48,667 bases of DNA, taken from contig JANYLR010000044.1 of NCBI GenBank assembly GCA_025363715.1, positions 1 to 48,667 of the forward strand, in the 5' to 3' direction. A program made the position numbers and the translations under genes. The stretch is from Holophagaceae bacterium (GTDB lineage Bacteria; Acidobacteriota; Holophagae; Holophagales; Holophagaceae). Positions 18,553 to 26,645 of this stretch are shown here, piece by piece; positions within the stretch are counted from its first letter, which is position 1; the number at the start of each line of letters is the position of its first letter. Below the pieces are notes generated by a model. It was not told the origin of the DNA, did not search any database, and saw only the letters and a program-made list of their open reading frames with translations.

Positions 18553-19251
18553 TCACGCCCTCCGGAAGCTCTGGGAGCGGTCGGTGCGCCGGGCCTGAAT
18601 GAAGCGGTGGATGGGTTCGAGGTCTGTGCCCGGTGTCGGCGTCAGCACGAGGCCAAGGCGCATGGGGAATTCCTGTCCTTCGAGGTAGGTCAGGTGCCGG
18701 ACTTCGGCTGGACAGTGGAGGGCCGTCCCATCCGGAAGCTCGGCATCGATTTCTACGATGGTGTGCAGCTCGATCAGCAGGGTCTCTTCCAGGGCCAACC
18801 CCACGCCGGTCTCCGTGAGGTTCACCAGCATGGCGTCGTAATTCTTGCCCCCCAGACCCACACGCACCTTCAGGGGGAGCTGGTCGGGGCCGGCCACGCG
18901 GATGTCCCGCCGGTGATGGAGGCGCGCCTGTTCCAGGGGCCATCCAAGCCGCAGCAGCGAGTTGCCAAGCTGGTCCTGGCCAGGCGCGAGCAGCTGGGAT
19001 TCCAGGGTGAGCACATCGTCGCCGAGCAGGATGGTGAGAGTCACGGCCATGCCCTCGGCGGGCACTGAGTCCCGGACATGCAGGCCGGCCAGCTCCAGGA
19101 CCGCGCCCGGGCGGAAAGCATGGAGGCGCAGATCCCCCAGCAGCCGGGCTCCGGCGCCCTGCAGCCGAAGACTGGCCACCGCCTTGGTGAGCCGGGCCTG
19201 GATGAGGAATTGTTCCAATACAGATGGGGTCAGTAGTGATGCATGGCCCAT
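18553..19251 (-). CDS. PilZ-domain protein (c-di-GMP receptor candidate)
   Basis: The ATG at 19249-19251 follows AGGA at seven bases and is preferred over a TTG six codons upstream. The 232-residue product has an N-terminal about 105-residue beta-rich domain of the YcgR kind, then a PilZ domain beginning at HHRRDIRV, which fits the RxxxR c-di-GMP motif, followed by NLTETGVGL in place of the canonical D/NxSxxG (Ser to Thr). Such proteins change motility or surface behaviour when c-di-GMP rises. It is the last gene after the metallophosphoesterase, only 14 bases away. Thr in the second motif leaves some doubt about binding strength. Confidence 0.75.
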   Translation of the reverse strand: MGHASLLTPSVLEQFLIQARLTKAVASLRLQGAGARLLGDLRLHAFRPGAVLELAGLHVRDSVPAEGMAVTLTILLGDDVLTLESQLLAPGQDQLGNSLLRLGWPLEQARLHHRRDIRVAGPDQLPLKVRVGLGGKNYDAMLVNLTETGVGLALEETLLIELHTIVEIDAELPDGTALHCPAEVRHLTYLEGQEFPMRLGLVLTPTPGTDLEPIHRFIQARRTDRSQSFRRA

Positions 19252-19265
19252 GGTTTTCCTGCCTT

Positions 19266-20006
19266 TCAAATGCCTTGGCCCAGGCGGTCTGCCAGGTTGC
19301 GGTGCAGCCCTGCGGCCAGGATGGCCTTGGCGGCGCCCTTCACATCGTAATCGAGACGGTGCAGGTGCAGACAGTGCCTTTTGGAGTCGTAGGTCATGAA
19401 TGAAACCCGGGGATCCCGGTCCCGGGGCTGTCCCACTGACCCTGGGTTCACGAGGTACCTGCAGTGGGGCTGGAGGAGGAAGGCTTCTCCCGATTGCAGG
19501 CAGATCCAGTTCAGCTGGCCCTTGGCTTCATCCAGCTCGAAACAACCGGGCAGGTGGGTGTGGCCGAAGAAGCAGAGCTGGCCCTCGAAGGCGTCAAAGG
19601 CCTGGCTGATCTCGCGCATGTGGAGCAGGTAGGCATCCTCGTCCATGGGCGAGCCGTGGGCGATCTGATAGTCCTGGCCCACCCACAGGGGCCCCACGGG
19701 CAGGTCCGCCAGGAACCGCCAGTTGTCCTGCCGGAGCTTGTCCCTGGTCCAGTCCGCCGCCTGGCGGGCCGGGAGGCTGAAGCTGTCATCGGGCTCCAGG
19801 CCCGCGCAGACCTTGTCGTGATTGCCCCGGACCATGAACCGGGGCCGCAGTTCGCGCACCTTGTCCAGCAGCTGGTTGGGATTGGCGCCATAGCCCACCA
19901 GATCGCCCAGGAGAACGAAGCGATGGATGGCCCTCCGGCGCGCATACCGCAGCACGGCCCGGAGGGCGTGCAGATTCGAATGCAGATCGGAAAGGATCAG
20001 GTCCAA
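19266..20006 (-). CDS. calcineurin-like metallophosphoesterase (YfcE/MPP type)
   Basis: The start is a TTG (20004-20006). The 246-residue protein shows the metal-binding series SDLHSN (start), LLGDLVGYG, RGNHD, AHGSP and FGHTH that defines bacterial binuclear metallophosphoesterases. The family hydrolyses phosphodiesters or phosphomonoesters in the cytosol; the substrate is not evident, and many members act on cyclic nucleotides or nucleotides. It lies 22 bases after the thiE-aroK fusion and 14 bases before the PilZ gene, so the three are likely one transcript. Confidence 0.88.
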   Translation of the reverse strand: MDLILSDLHSNLHALRAVLRYARRRAIHRFVLLGDLVGYGANPNQLLDKVRELRPRFMVRGNHDKVCAGLEPDDSFSLPARQAADWTRDKLRQDNWRFLADLPVGPLWVGQDYQIAHGSPMDEDAYLLHMREISQAFDAFEGQLCFFGHTHLPGCFELDEAKGQLNWICLQSGEAFLLQPHCRYLVNPGSVGQPRDRDPRVSFMTYDSKRHCLHLHRLDYDVKGAAKAILAAGLHRNLADRLGQGI

Positions 20007-20028
20007 GGGGTTTCCGGGAGAGAGTGCC

Positions 20029-21174
20029 CTAGTCTAGCAAGGCGGCGACCAGGTCCCGGGAACTATGACCGAAGGCAAGCATGGGTTCGGCCAGGGTCCA
20101 GGCCGGCATGCGGGCGGCCCAGCGGGCCATGAAGGCCGCCTGGTCCTGGGCCAGGGGACGGCCGGGATCCTTCCCGGCCCGCTGCCAGGCGCGCAGGGGC
20201 ACTTCCGCCAGCCAGAGCGGTACCACATCCGAGGCTGCCACCGCAGCCCGGTTGACCGGCGAAGCCCAGGCCCCGCCACCCAGAGCCACCACGGCGGGGC
20301 TGGCCAGCAGTTCCGGCAGGATGGCCGCCTCCAGGGCCCGGAAGGCGTCTTCACCCGAGGTGGCGAAGATCTCGGCCACGGGGCAGCCCTGGCGCACCTC
20401 GATGACCGCATCCAGGTCGTGGAAGGGTAGGGTCAGCCGCCGAGCCAGCTGACGGCCCAGGGTGGACTTCCCGGCCCCGCTGCCACCCAGGAGCACCAGG
20501 CCCTGGCCCCGGCGGAAGGGCGGGCGGATGCGCCAGCGCAGCCGCTGCACCCGCCAGCCGAGGTGGGCGGGATCCTCGCTGCGGTGGAGCTCTCCCACCA
20601 TGGCCACGGACTCGGCGCCGGCTTCGAAACAGGTGGCCGCGTCCAGGTAGGTCAGGCCGCCGATGGCGATGGGCGCGATGCCCCGGGCCCGGAGGGCCGT
20701 GCAGCCAGCCCGCAGCCCCGGCAGCCCGATGGGCGCGGCGTGGTCGGCTTTGGTGCCCGTATGCCGGTAGGGCCCCACGCCCGCATGATCGAAGGGGGCT
20801 GCGACCGTCTCCCACTCTGAAGGTTCATGTGTGGAGGCGCCGAAGTGGCAGCCGCCCAGGCCGGGCAGGGCCTGGGCCTCGGCGGCCGGCAGATCAGCCT
20901 GGCCCAGGTGCAGGCCCCAGGGCCGGAGGCCTTCCCGGGCCGCCAGCAGCGCCAGGTCAGTCCGGTCGTTCACGCAGATCATGGGCCAGCCGCCGTGGGC
21001 TGCGGCCTCCTGGAGGGCCTTGCGGAGTTCTTCCCACTGGGTCTTGGCGTCCAGGGGCTTGCCCCGGAACTGCACCAACGAAAAGCCCGCCTCCCCCAGG
21101 TGACGGATCTGGTCCGACAGGGACTCCGGGCGCGTGGCATCGGTGATGGGGTAGAGGGGGGGGAAGTGAAGCAT
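20029..21174 (-). CDS. bifunctional fusion: thiamine-phosphate synthase (ThiE) - shikimate kinase (AroK)
   Basis: One continuous 381-residue frame joins two enzymes. Residues 1-210 are ThiE/TenI-like: LYPITDA, LVQFRGK, CVNDRTDLAL, GLHLGQADLP, FGASTH, AGVGPYRHTGTKADHAA and IAIGGLT follow the family order. Residues 220-381 are shikimate kinase: Walker A GGSGAGKST (230-238), FHDLDAVIE with the shikimate-binding Asp, FRALE, VALGGGA, and the lid DPGRPL. ThiE couples thiazole and pyrimidine phosphates to thiamine phosphate; AroK phosphorylates shikimate on the way to chorismate. aroB lies 4.4 kb away on the other strand. The VGP-PTPTK motif of ThiE is altered (GPYRHTGTK), so this half might be TenI-like rather than a true synthase. 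No TPP riboswitch was seen upstream. Confidence 0.88.
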   Translation of the reverse strand: MLHFPPLYPITDATRPESLSDQIRHLGEAGFSLVQFRGKPLDAKTQWEELRKALQEAAAHGGWPMICVNDRTDLALLAAREGLRPWGLHLGQADLPAAEAQALPGLGGCHFGASTHEPSEWETVAAPFDHAGVGPYRHTGTKADHAAPIGLPGLRAGCTALRARGIAPIAIGGLTYLDAATCFEAGAESVAMVGELHRSEDPAHLGWRVQRLRWRIRPPFRRGQGLVLLGGSGAGKSTLGRQLARRLTLPFHDLDAVIEVRQGCPVAEIFATSGEDAFRALEAAILPELLASPAVVALGGGAWASPVNRAAVAASDVVPLWLAEVPLRAWQRAGKDPGRPLAQDQAAFMARWAARMPAWTLAEPMLAFGHSSRDLVAALLD

Positions 21175-21323
21175 GGCTCAAGTCTGCCAGCCCGGCTTGA
21201 ATGGCGAGCCCCTGTCTTCGCCGGGCGTCGCATGGCCGCACCGGAACTTGGCCCCGAGCTGGTATCGGGTTGCCCCAGGAGACCGCGCTGCCAATCCCGA
21301 GATGGGTAAGGTGGGAGCCTGAC

Positions 21324-21340
21324 TGGCCGGAGACCGGCCA
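21324..21340. repeat. perfect hairpin TGGCCGG-AGA-CCGGCCA
   Basis: A seven-pair stem with a three-base loop lies 17 bases before the start of the Cys-rich gene. It is in the 5' leader of that gene if the promoter is upstream, and could affect translation. It has the same triloop form as other intergenic hairpins in this window. Confidence 0.6.
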
Positions 21341-21356
21341 TGGATGAGGAGGGTAC

Positions 21357-21896
21357 ATGGACCGAAAGCAATTCCTGAAGGTGGCCTGTGGGCTCGGCGC
21401 CTGTGGATGTGCCACGAAACTGACGGGTCAACCCCTCGTCCTGGAGGCGCTTGAACCTCCGCCCGCTGAGGAACCGCGGCTGCGTTTCGCGCGCTACCAG
21501 GTGGCGAAGCTCATCGGTTTCATGGGCGTCGGGCTGCCCGCGGAAGCCTGCGCCGGCGTCATCGAGCAGACGGGCCGCGAATGCGCCAAGCTGACCCAGC
21601 TCCATGCCAGGTTCAAGAACGATCCCGAGGGCTATTTCGCGGCAGGCAGGACCAACTGGGGCACCGAGTTCGCCTGGGACAAGGAGAAAGGGGTCATCAC
21701 CGTGACCGTGGCCGAAGGGCCCTGCGGTTGCCCGCTGGTGGACGCGCAGCGGACGCCTGCGTTGTGGTGCAACTGCTCCGTCGGGTACCAGAAGGAAAGC
21801 TTTGAGACGGTCTTCAGCCGCCCGGTGAAGGCCCGCCTACTGGCCTCGAAACTCGGCGGCAGCAAGCGCTGTGTCTTCGAGGTCACGCTGTGCTGA
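21357..21896 (+). CDS. Cys-rich exported protein of unknown function
   Basis: The ATG is preceded by GAGGAGG at good spacing. The 179-residue product begins MDRKQFLKVACGLGACGCA, which looks like a Tat-type signal region lacking the second arginine, or the lipoprotein/Sec signals often found on small metal-binding exported proteins. The mature part has paired cysteines late in the chain (CGC, CNC, GSKRC and a C-terminal Cys). The section CNCSVGYQKESFE through CVFEV recalls 4-vinyl-reductase/V4R-like domains, but the match is weak. The cysteine spacing suggests metal or cluster binding. I cannot assign a function. It is divergent from the thiE-aroK operon and convergent with the ABC gene. Confidence 0.75.
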   Translation: MDRKQFLKVACGLGACGCATKLTGQPLVLEALEPPPAEEPRLRFARYQVAKLIGFMGVGLPAEACAGVIEQTGRECAKLTQLHARFKNDPEGYFAAGRTNWGTEFAWDKEKGVITVTVAEGPCGCPLVDAQRTPALWCNCSVGYQKESFETVFSRPVKARLLASKLGGSKRCVFEVTLC

Positions 21897-21928
21897 GCGG
21901 GGAGGGGCGGCAGGTCCTTCCATAGGCA

Positions 21929-23716
21929 TCAGGCCGCTTCCCCGTCCGCGAACTGCAGCCGCACGAGCTTGGCGTAGACGCCGTCCTGGCCGATGAGGGC
22001 GTCGTGGGTGCCGCGTTCGACGATGGCGCCCTGGTCCATGACCCAGATCTCATCGGCTTCGCGGATGGTGGATAGCCGGTGGGCGATGGTGAAGGTGGTG
22101 AGGCGGTGGCTCACGCGCTCGATGACGGTCTGGATTTTGGCTTCGGTTTCGGAATCAATGTTGGCGGTGGCTTCGTCCAGCAACAGCACGGCGGGTTCCA
22201 GGTAGAGCATGCGGGCGAAGGCCAGGAGCTGGCGTTCGCCCGCGCTGAGTTTCTGGCCCCGCTCCCCCACCTGGGTGTCCAGGCCCAGGGGCAGCCGGCC
22301 CACCAGGTCCTTCAGCTGGCTCTGCTCCAGCACCGAGGCCAGGCGGACCTCGTCCAGGGGCCGGTCGAGCACGATGTTGTCGCGCAGGGAGCCGGAGAAG
22401 ACGAAGACATCTTGGAGCACCAGGCCAAATACATCTCGCAGGCTGCGAATTTGCAGCCTGCGCACATCCACGCCATCGAGGGTGATGCATCCCTCATGGA
22501 CGTCGTAGAACCGCATGAGCAGGTTGATGAGGGTGCTCTTCCCGGCGCCGGTGTGGCCCACCACGGCCACGCGCTGGCCCTTGGGGATGACGCCGCTGAG
22601 GCCGCACACCACCTGCCGTCCCCCGGCCTCATAGGCGAAGCTGACGTTCTCGAACCGGAGCTCCCGGGCAAAGGTGGCGGGCTTCGCCCCGGTGGCCTCG
22701 GGAATCTCATCGCGGTTGTCCAGCAAACGGAAGATGCGCTCGCTGGAGGCCAGGGCCGTCTGCATCACGTTGTAGCGCTCGGCCAGCTCGCGGATGGGTC
22801 GGAAGAAGCGGTTGGACTGCTGGACGAAGGCCAGCAGGAGCCCCCAGGTGATGGCGCCGGCCTTGAGCTTGATGCCCGCGTAGAAGATCAGGGCCGCCGT
22901 GGTGGCAGAGGTGATGAACTCGACCACCGGGAAGAACACGGCGTAGGCGAAGATGGTGCGCAGGAAGGCCTGGAAGTAGTCCTCGTTGAGGACCTGGAAC
23001 TGTCGGCCGCTCCGCAGCTCCTGGCCGTTGACCTGCACGAGGCCCATGCCCGAAATCTGCTCTTGGAGAAAGGCGTTGATGGAAGCGTAGCGGCGCTGGG
23101 TCTCGCGGAAGGCCTCGCCTGCCCGACGGCGGAAGACCTCCGTGGCCACTAACAGAAAGGGCAGGATGCCCACGGCCACCAGGGCCATGCCGGCGTGGGT
23201 ATGGAACATCCAGATCACGATGGCCAGTAGCGACAAGGCATCGCCCACGATGGCCACGAACCCCGAGGCGAACATCTCGTTCAGGTTCTGCACGTCGCTG
23301 GTGACGCGGGTCATGAGGCGGCCCACGGGATTGCGGTGGAAGAAGTCCGTGTTGCGGCCCATGAGATGGGCGAAGAGCTGGATCCGCAGGTCCAGCATGG
23401 CCTTCTGGCCCACCTTGGCCAGCAGGAAGTAGCGGGCGAAGCTCACCAGGAAGCCCGTGATGAGCAGGCCGCCAAACAAGGCCAGAAGCGGGGCCGAGCC
23501 CCGCAGACTGCCCTGGTCCATGAACCGGTTGATGAGGCGCAGGGTGAGTTCCGAAGGCAGCACCTCCAGGGCCGCTCCCAGGGCCATCAGGATGAGCAGG
23601 GCCACCAGCCCCACCCAATAGGGCCGGAGGTAGCCCGCCAGGCGCCAGAGCAGGGCATGGCGCATGGGCCGCTGGTCCGCCTGGTCGGATTGGAAGAAGG
23701 TTCCCTGTTCGGACAT
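21929..23716 (-). CDS. ABC exporter half-transporter, fused permease-ATPase (MsbA/MdlB type)
   Basis: The ATG at 23714-23716 gives a 595-residue protein; the frame extends upstream but that part reads as noncoding. An N-terminal six-helix exporter domain (about 20-320) is followed by a nucleotide-binding domain with Walker A GHTGAGKST, Q-loop VLQDVFVFSG, signature LSAGERQ (preceded by GERGQK), Walker B AVLLLDEATANID and the H-loop TIAHRLST. All ATPase residues are intact. Such proteins work as homo- or heterodimers exporting lipids, drugs or peptides; no partner gene is adjacent, so a homodimer is likely. GACAAT lies six bases before the ATG with no Shine-Dalgarno, so this gene too may be leaderless. 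Confidence 0.93.
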   Translation of the reverse strand: MSEQGTFFQSDQADQRPMRHALLWRLAGYLRPYWVGLVALLILMALGAALEVLPSELTLRLINRFMDQGSLRGSAPLLALFGGLLITGFLVSFARYFLLAKVGQKAMLDLRIQLFAHLMGRNTDFFHRNPVGRLMTRVTSDVQNLNEMFASGFVAIVGDALSLLAIVIWMFHTHAGMALVAVGILPFLLVATEVFRRRAGEAFRETQRRYASINAFLQEQISGMGLVQVNGQELRSGRQFQVLNEDYFQAFLRTIFAYAVFFPVVEFITSATTAALIFYAGIKLKAGAITWGLLLAFVQQSNRFFRPIRELAERYNVMQTALASSERIFRLLDNRDEIPEATGAKPATFARELRFENVSFAYEAGGRQVVCGLSGVIPKGQRVAVVGHTGAGKSTLINLLMRFYDVHEGCITLDGVDVRRLQIRSLRDVFGLVLQDVFVFSGSLRDNIVLDRPLDEVRLASVLEQSQLKDLVGRLPLGLDTQVGERGQKLSAGERQLLAFARMLYLEPAVLLLDEATANIDSETEAKIQTVIERVSHRLTTFTIAHRLSTIREADEIWVMDQGAIVERGTHDALIGQDGVYAKLVRLQFADGEAA

Positions 23717-23820
23717 GGGGGCATTGTCCCATACCTCTCGGAGAATCCCGCGAACCGGTCGCGCCGGTCCAAGAAGGGGTTCCACAGCCTCATGTACACT
23801 GGGGTTCCTTGGAGACATCA

Positions 23821-25584
23821 ATGGGTTCCTGGATACCTGTCCTTCTGGCCGCCACCCTCGCCGCCCCCGCCCAGACGCCACCCTCGAAGGAGGATCTGGC
23901 CGCGGAGGCCCGGCTGAGGAAGGATGTGACCTTCCTGGCCTCGCCGGACCTGAAGGGCCGGGGCAACGGCTACGCCGAACTGGATCAGGTCGCCCGGCGC
24001 CTCGAAGGCGAGTTCAAGGCCCTGGGCCTCAAGACCCAGGTGCAGCGATTCCCCTTCATCGCCAGGGTGATGCGGGAGCGCCAGGAGGCGGTGCTGCTTC
24101 AGGGCGACAGCCCCCGCAGCCTCGTCTGGGGCAAGGAGATCGAGGCGCTCGGACTGAGCGGGGATGCGGAGTTCCGGAACAAGGCCCTGGCCTTCGTGGG
24201 GTACGGCGTCCAGGTTCCCGGTGGCTATGACGATTTCGCGGGGCTTGAACTGAAGGGCCGGGTGGCGGTCATCGGGCGCACCGTGCCGGATCTGGACGGC
24301 TTCGCGCACCTACCGCGGGGCGAGCGCAGCCTCCTGGCCCGGCTGAAAAAGCTGGAAGCCGCCCAGGTGGCGGGCGTCATCGTGCTGGAGCCGAATGGCC
24401 TGCGCCCGTTGCAGCGCGAGGAGGGCCCCATACAGGTCGGCGTCCCCGTGGTCGGCATGACCCCGGAAGGACTGGGCACCGCCTGTGGGGATCTGGCGGC
24501 CCGCTTCAAGACCATCCAAGAGACCGGCAAGCCCGCCAGTCAGGATTTCATCACCGCCCCCTGGACGGCCCTTTCCCTGACCTTGAAGCTGCGCCGGGAG
24601 GAGGCCCAGGTGCCCAACGTCGTGGCCGAGATCCAGGGCAGCGATCCGAAGCTCCGCCAGGAATTCATCGTTCTCGGCGCCCACATGGACCACCTGGGCC
24701 TGGGCGAGCGGCACAGCATGGGCGGGCCCGAGGCCCGCGGGCTGGTCCATCCTGGCGCCGATGACAATGCCTCCGGCACGGCCGTGGTGGTGGAATTGGC
24801 CCGGACGCTCATCCAGGCCAAGCCGAAGCGGTCCATCCTGCTCCTCCATTTCGCGGGCGAAGAAGAGGGCCTGCTGGGTTCCCAGTACTGGGTGCAGCAT
24901 CCGACCCACCCCCTGGAGTCCGTGAAGTTCATGCTCAACTTCGATATGGTGGGACGGCTCGATCCCCGGGCCCCCAGGCTGTTGATGGGCGGGCTGGGGG
25001 CGCCGAAAGCGGCCCTGGAAGCGGCCCAGAAGCTCGCGCCGAAGGATTTCTCCGTCAGCGGCGACGTGGGCGCCAGTGTAGGCGGCTCGGATCACATGAG
25101 CTTCTCCCAGGCCAAGATCCCCACGTTCTTCTTCTTCACCGGCATCCACGGCGAGTACCACCGGCCCACGGATACCGCGGACCTCATCAACTATCCGGGC
25201 ATGGTGCGGGTCGCGGCCTTCGGGCAGACCGTGGCCCTGGACCTGGCCAACGCAGACACGGTGCCCGCCTTCGATCCCGAGACCGCCAAGCTGCCCATGC
25301 GGGGGGATGGCGGACCCATGCGCATCGCCTTCGGCACCATTCCCGACTATGCCGACAACCCCAAGGGCTTCCGCATCAATGGCGTGGCCAAGGGGTCCAC
25401 CGCGGAGACCATCGGCTTGCAGAGCGGAGATATCCTCATCCTGTTCGGCGGCAAGCCGGTGAAGAACATCTATGACTTCATGGGCGCCCTGGGGGCGTTC
25501 AAGCCCGGGGACAAGGCCGTGATCCAATGGCTCCGCGGCGATCAGACCATGAAGGCCGAAGCCACCTTGAAGGGCCGACCATGA
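23821..25584 (+). CDS. secreted M28-family zinc aminopeptidase with PA insert and C-terminal PDZ domain
   Basis: TTGGAG lies six bases before the ATG at 23821. The 587-residue product has a signal peptide (1-19), a protease-associated insert (about 100-230) and an M28 catalytic domain with the zinc and catalytic residues visible: GAHMDH (His288), GADDNASGT, FAGEEEGLLGS, NFDMVGRL and HGEYHRPTD. A PDZ domain occupies about 500-585 (GFRINGVAKGSTAETIGLQSGD split by its ligand loop). The enzyme would remove N-terminal amino acids from peptides in the periplasm or outside. It leads an operon with aroB, whose start overlaps its stop (ATGA). Confidence 0.9.
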   Translation: MGSWIPVLLAATLAAPAQTPPSKEDLAAEARLRKDVTFLASPDLKGRGNGYAELDQVARRLEGEFKALGLKTQVQRFPFIARVMRERQEAVLLQGDSPRSLVWGKEIEALGLSGDAEFRNKALAFVGYGVQVPGGYDDFAGLELKGRVAVIGRTVPDLDGFAHLPRGERSLLARLKKLEAAQVAGVIVLEPNGLRPLQREEGPIQVGVPVVGMTPEGLGTACGDLAARFKTIQETGKPASQDFITAPWTALSLTLKLRREEAQVPNVVAEIQGSDPKLRQEFIVLGAHMDHLGLGERHSMGGPEARGLVHPGADDNASGTAVVVELARTLIQAKPKRSILLLHFAGEEEGLLGSQYWVQHPTHPLESVKFMLNFDMVGRLDPRAPRLLMGGLGAPKAALEAAQKLAPKDFSVSGDVGASVGGSDHMSFSQAKIPTFFFFTGIHGEYHRPTDTADLINYPGMVRVAAFGQTVALDLANADTVPAFDPETAKLPMRGDGGPMRIAFGTIPDYADNPKGFRINGVAKGSTAETIGLQSGDILILFGGKPVKNIYDFMGALGAFKPGDKAVIQWLRGDQTMKAEATLKGRP

Positions 25585-26645
25585 GGCTCGCCACACCCTC
25601 CGGATTCGCCACGGAAGTCTTCCTGGTCGAACAGCCCGACCGGGAGATGCTTCCCGAAGGGCCCTGGACTCTGCTGGGGGATCAGCGCCTCCGCGAAGCC
25701 TGGACCCGGGCGGGCATGCCCGAACCAGCCCACGCCCTCTGGGTGGCCGTGCCTGAAGAAGAAAAGAAATTGCGCACCGTGATCCCCTGGCTCGAGCATT
25801 GGGCCCGGGTGCCCCTGCACAGGGACGCCACCGTGGTGGCCCTGGGGGGTGGCGTGCTGACCGACCTGGCGGGCCTCGCGGCTTCGCTCTACCTGCGCGG
25901 CATCGCCTGGCAGGTCTGGCCCACCACCCTGCTGGCCATGGCGGACGCGGCCCTGGGCGGCAAGACCGGCGCGGATCTCGCCGCAGGCAAGAACCTGGTG
26001 GGGGCCTTCCATCCCCCCCGCCGCCTGGTGGCCTGCACCGATCTGCTGGCGACCCTGCCGGAACGCCAGCTGGACAATGGGCGCTGGGAACTGATCAAGA
26101 CCGCGCTCATCCAGGGCGAGATGGCCTGGGCCATGGAGATGCTGCTGGAGGGGCCCGTCAAGGTGCCCTGGGTCGAACGGTCCCTGGCCTTCAAGGCGGG
26201 CGTGGTGCACCGCGATCCGCGGGAATCGGGGGAACGCCGCCTGCTGAACCTGGGCCATACCCTGGGCCACGCCCTGGAGGCCGCCTCCGGCTACCAGCTG
26301 CTGCACGGCGAGGCCGTGGGCCTCGGCCTGCTGGGATCGTGTCTTCTGGCGGAGGAGCAGGGACTGAAACCCTTCCCCTCCAGCCTCCTCGAGCCCCTGG
26401 CCCGGCGGCTGGTTCCCCTGACCCCGCAGGTGGCGCCCTGGCGCGACTGCCTGCCCTTGCTGGCCAGGGACAAAAAGGCCGTGCGGGCACCGGGCTCCAC
26501 GGATGAGGCCCCCGCCACGGAAATCCAGTGCATCCTGCCCCGGCCCGGCGAGCCTGCCGTGCAACGGGCGCTGCCCCCCCAGGCCTGGGAATCCCCCCAC
26601 GCCAAGCTCCTTGCCCTGCTCCACCAGGAGACCGCGCGTGCTTGA
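25581..26645 (+). CDS. aroB: 3-dehydroquinate synthase
   Basis: The ATG overlaps the M28 stop in ATGA. The 354-residue enzyme converts DAHP to 3-dehydroquinate in the shikimate pathway using NAD+ and a divalent metal. Conserved blocks are VVALGGGVLTDLAGLAAS, YLRGIAWQ, PTTLLAMADAALGGKTG, GKNLVGAFHPP, ELIKTALI, the metal-binding LLNLGHTLGHALEA and HGEAVGLGLL, and RDKKA. The canonical G-x-AE block reads GRWELIK, with the catalytic Glu retained. Length is normal. Grouping with a peptidase and a TPR protein is not the usual aro cluster. Confidence 0.93.
   Translation: MRLATPSGFATEVFLVEQPDREMLPEGPWTLLGDQRLREAWTRAGMPEPAHALWVAVPEEEKKLRTVIPWLEHWARVPLHRDATVVALGGGVLTDLAGLAASLYLRGIAWQVWPTTLLAMADAALGGKTGADLAAGKNLVGAFHPPRRLVACTDLLATLPERQLDNGRWELIKTALIQGEMAWAMEMLLEGPVKVPWVERSLAFKAGVVHRDPRESGERRLLNLGHTLGHALEAASGYQLLHGEAVGLGLLGSCLLAEEQGLKPFPSSLLEPLARRLVPLTPQVAPWRDCLPLLARDKKAVRAPGSTDEAPATEIQCILPRPGEPAVQRALPPQAWESPHAKLLALLHQETARA

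Noticed and set aside
21175..21356. A TPP or other riboswitch upstream of the thiE-aroK fusion
   Set aside because: Neither CTGAGA nor the ACCTGAT...GGTAAT-type TPP core was found on the minus strand; no other riboswitch core is convincing.
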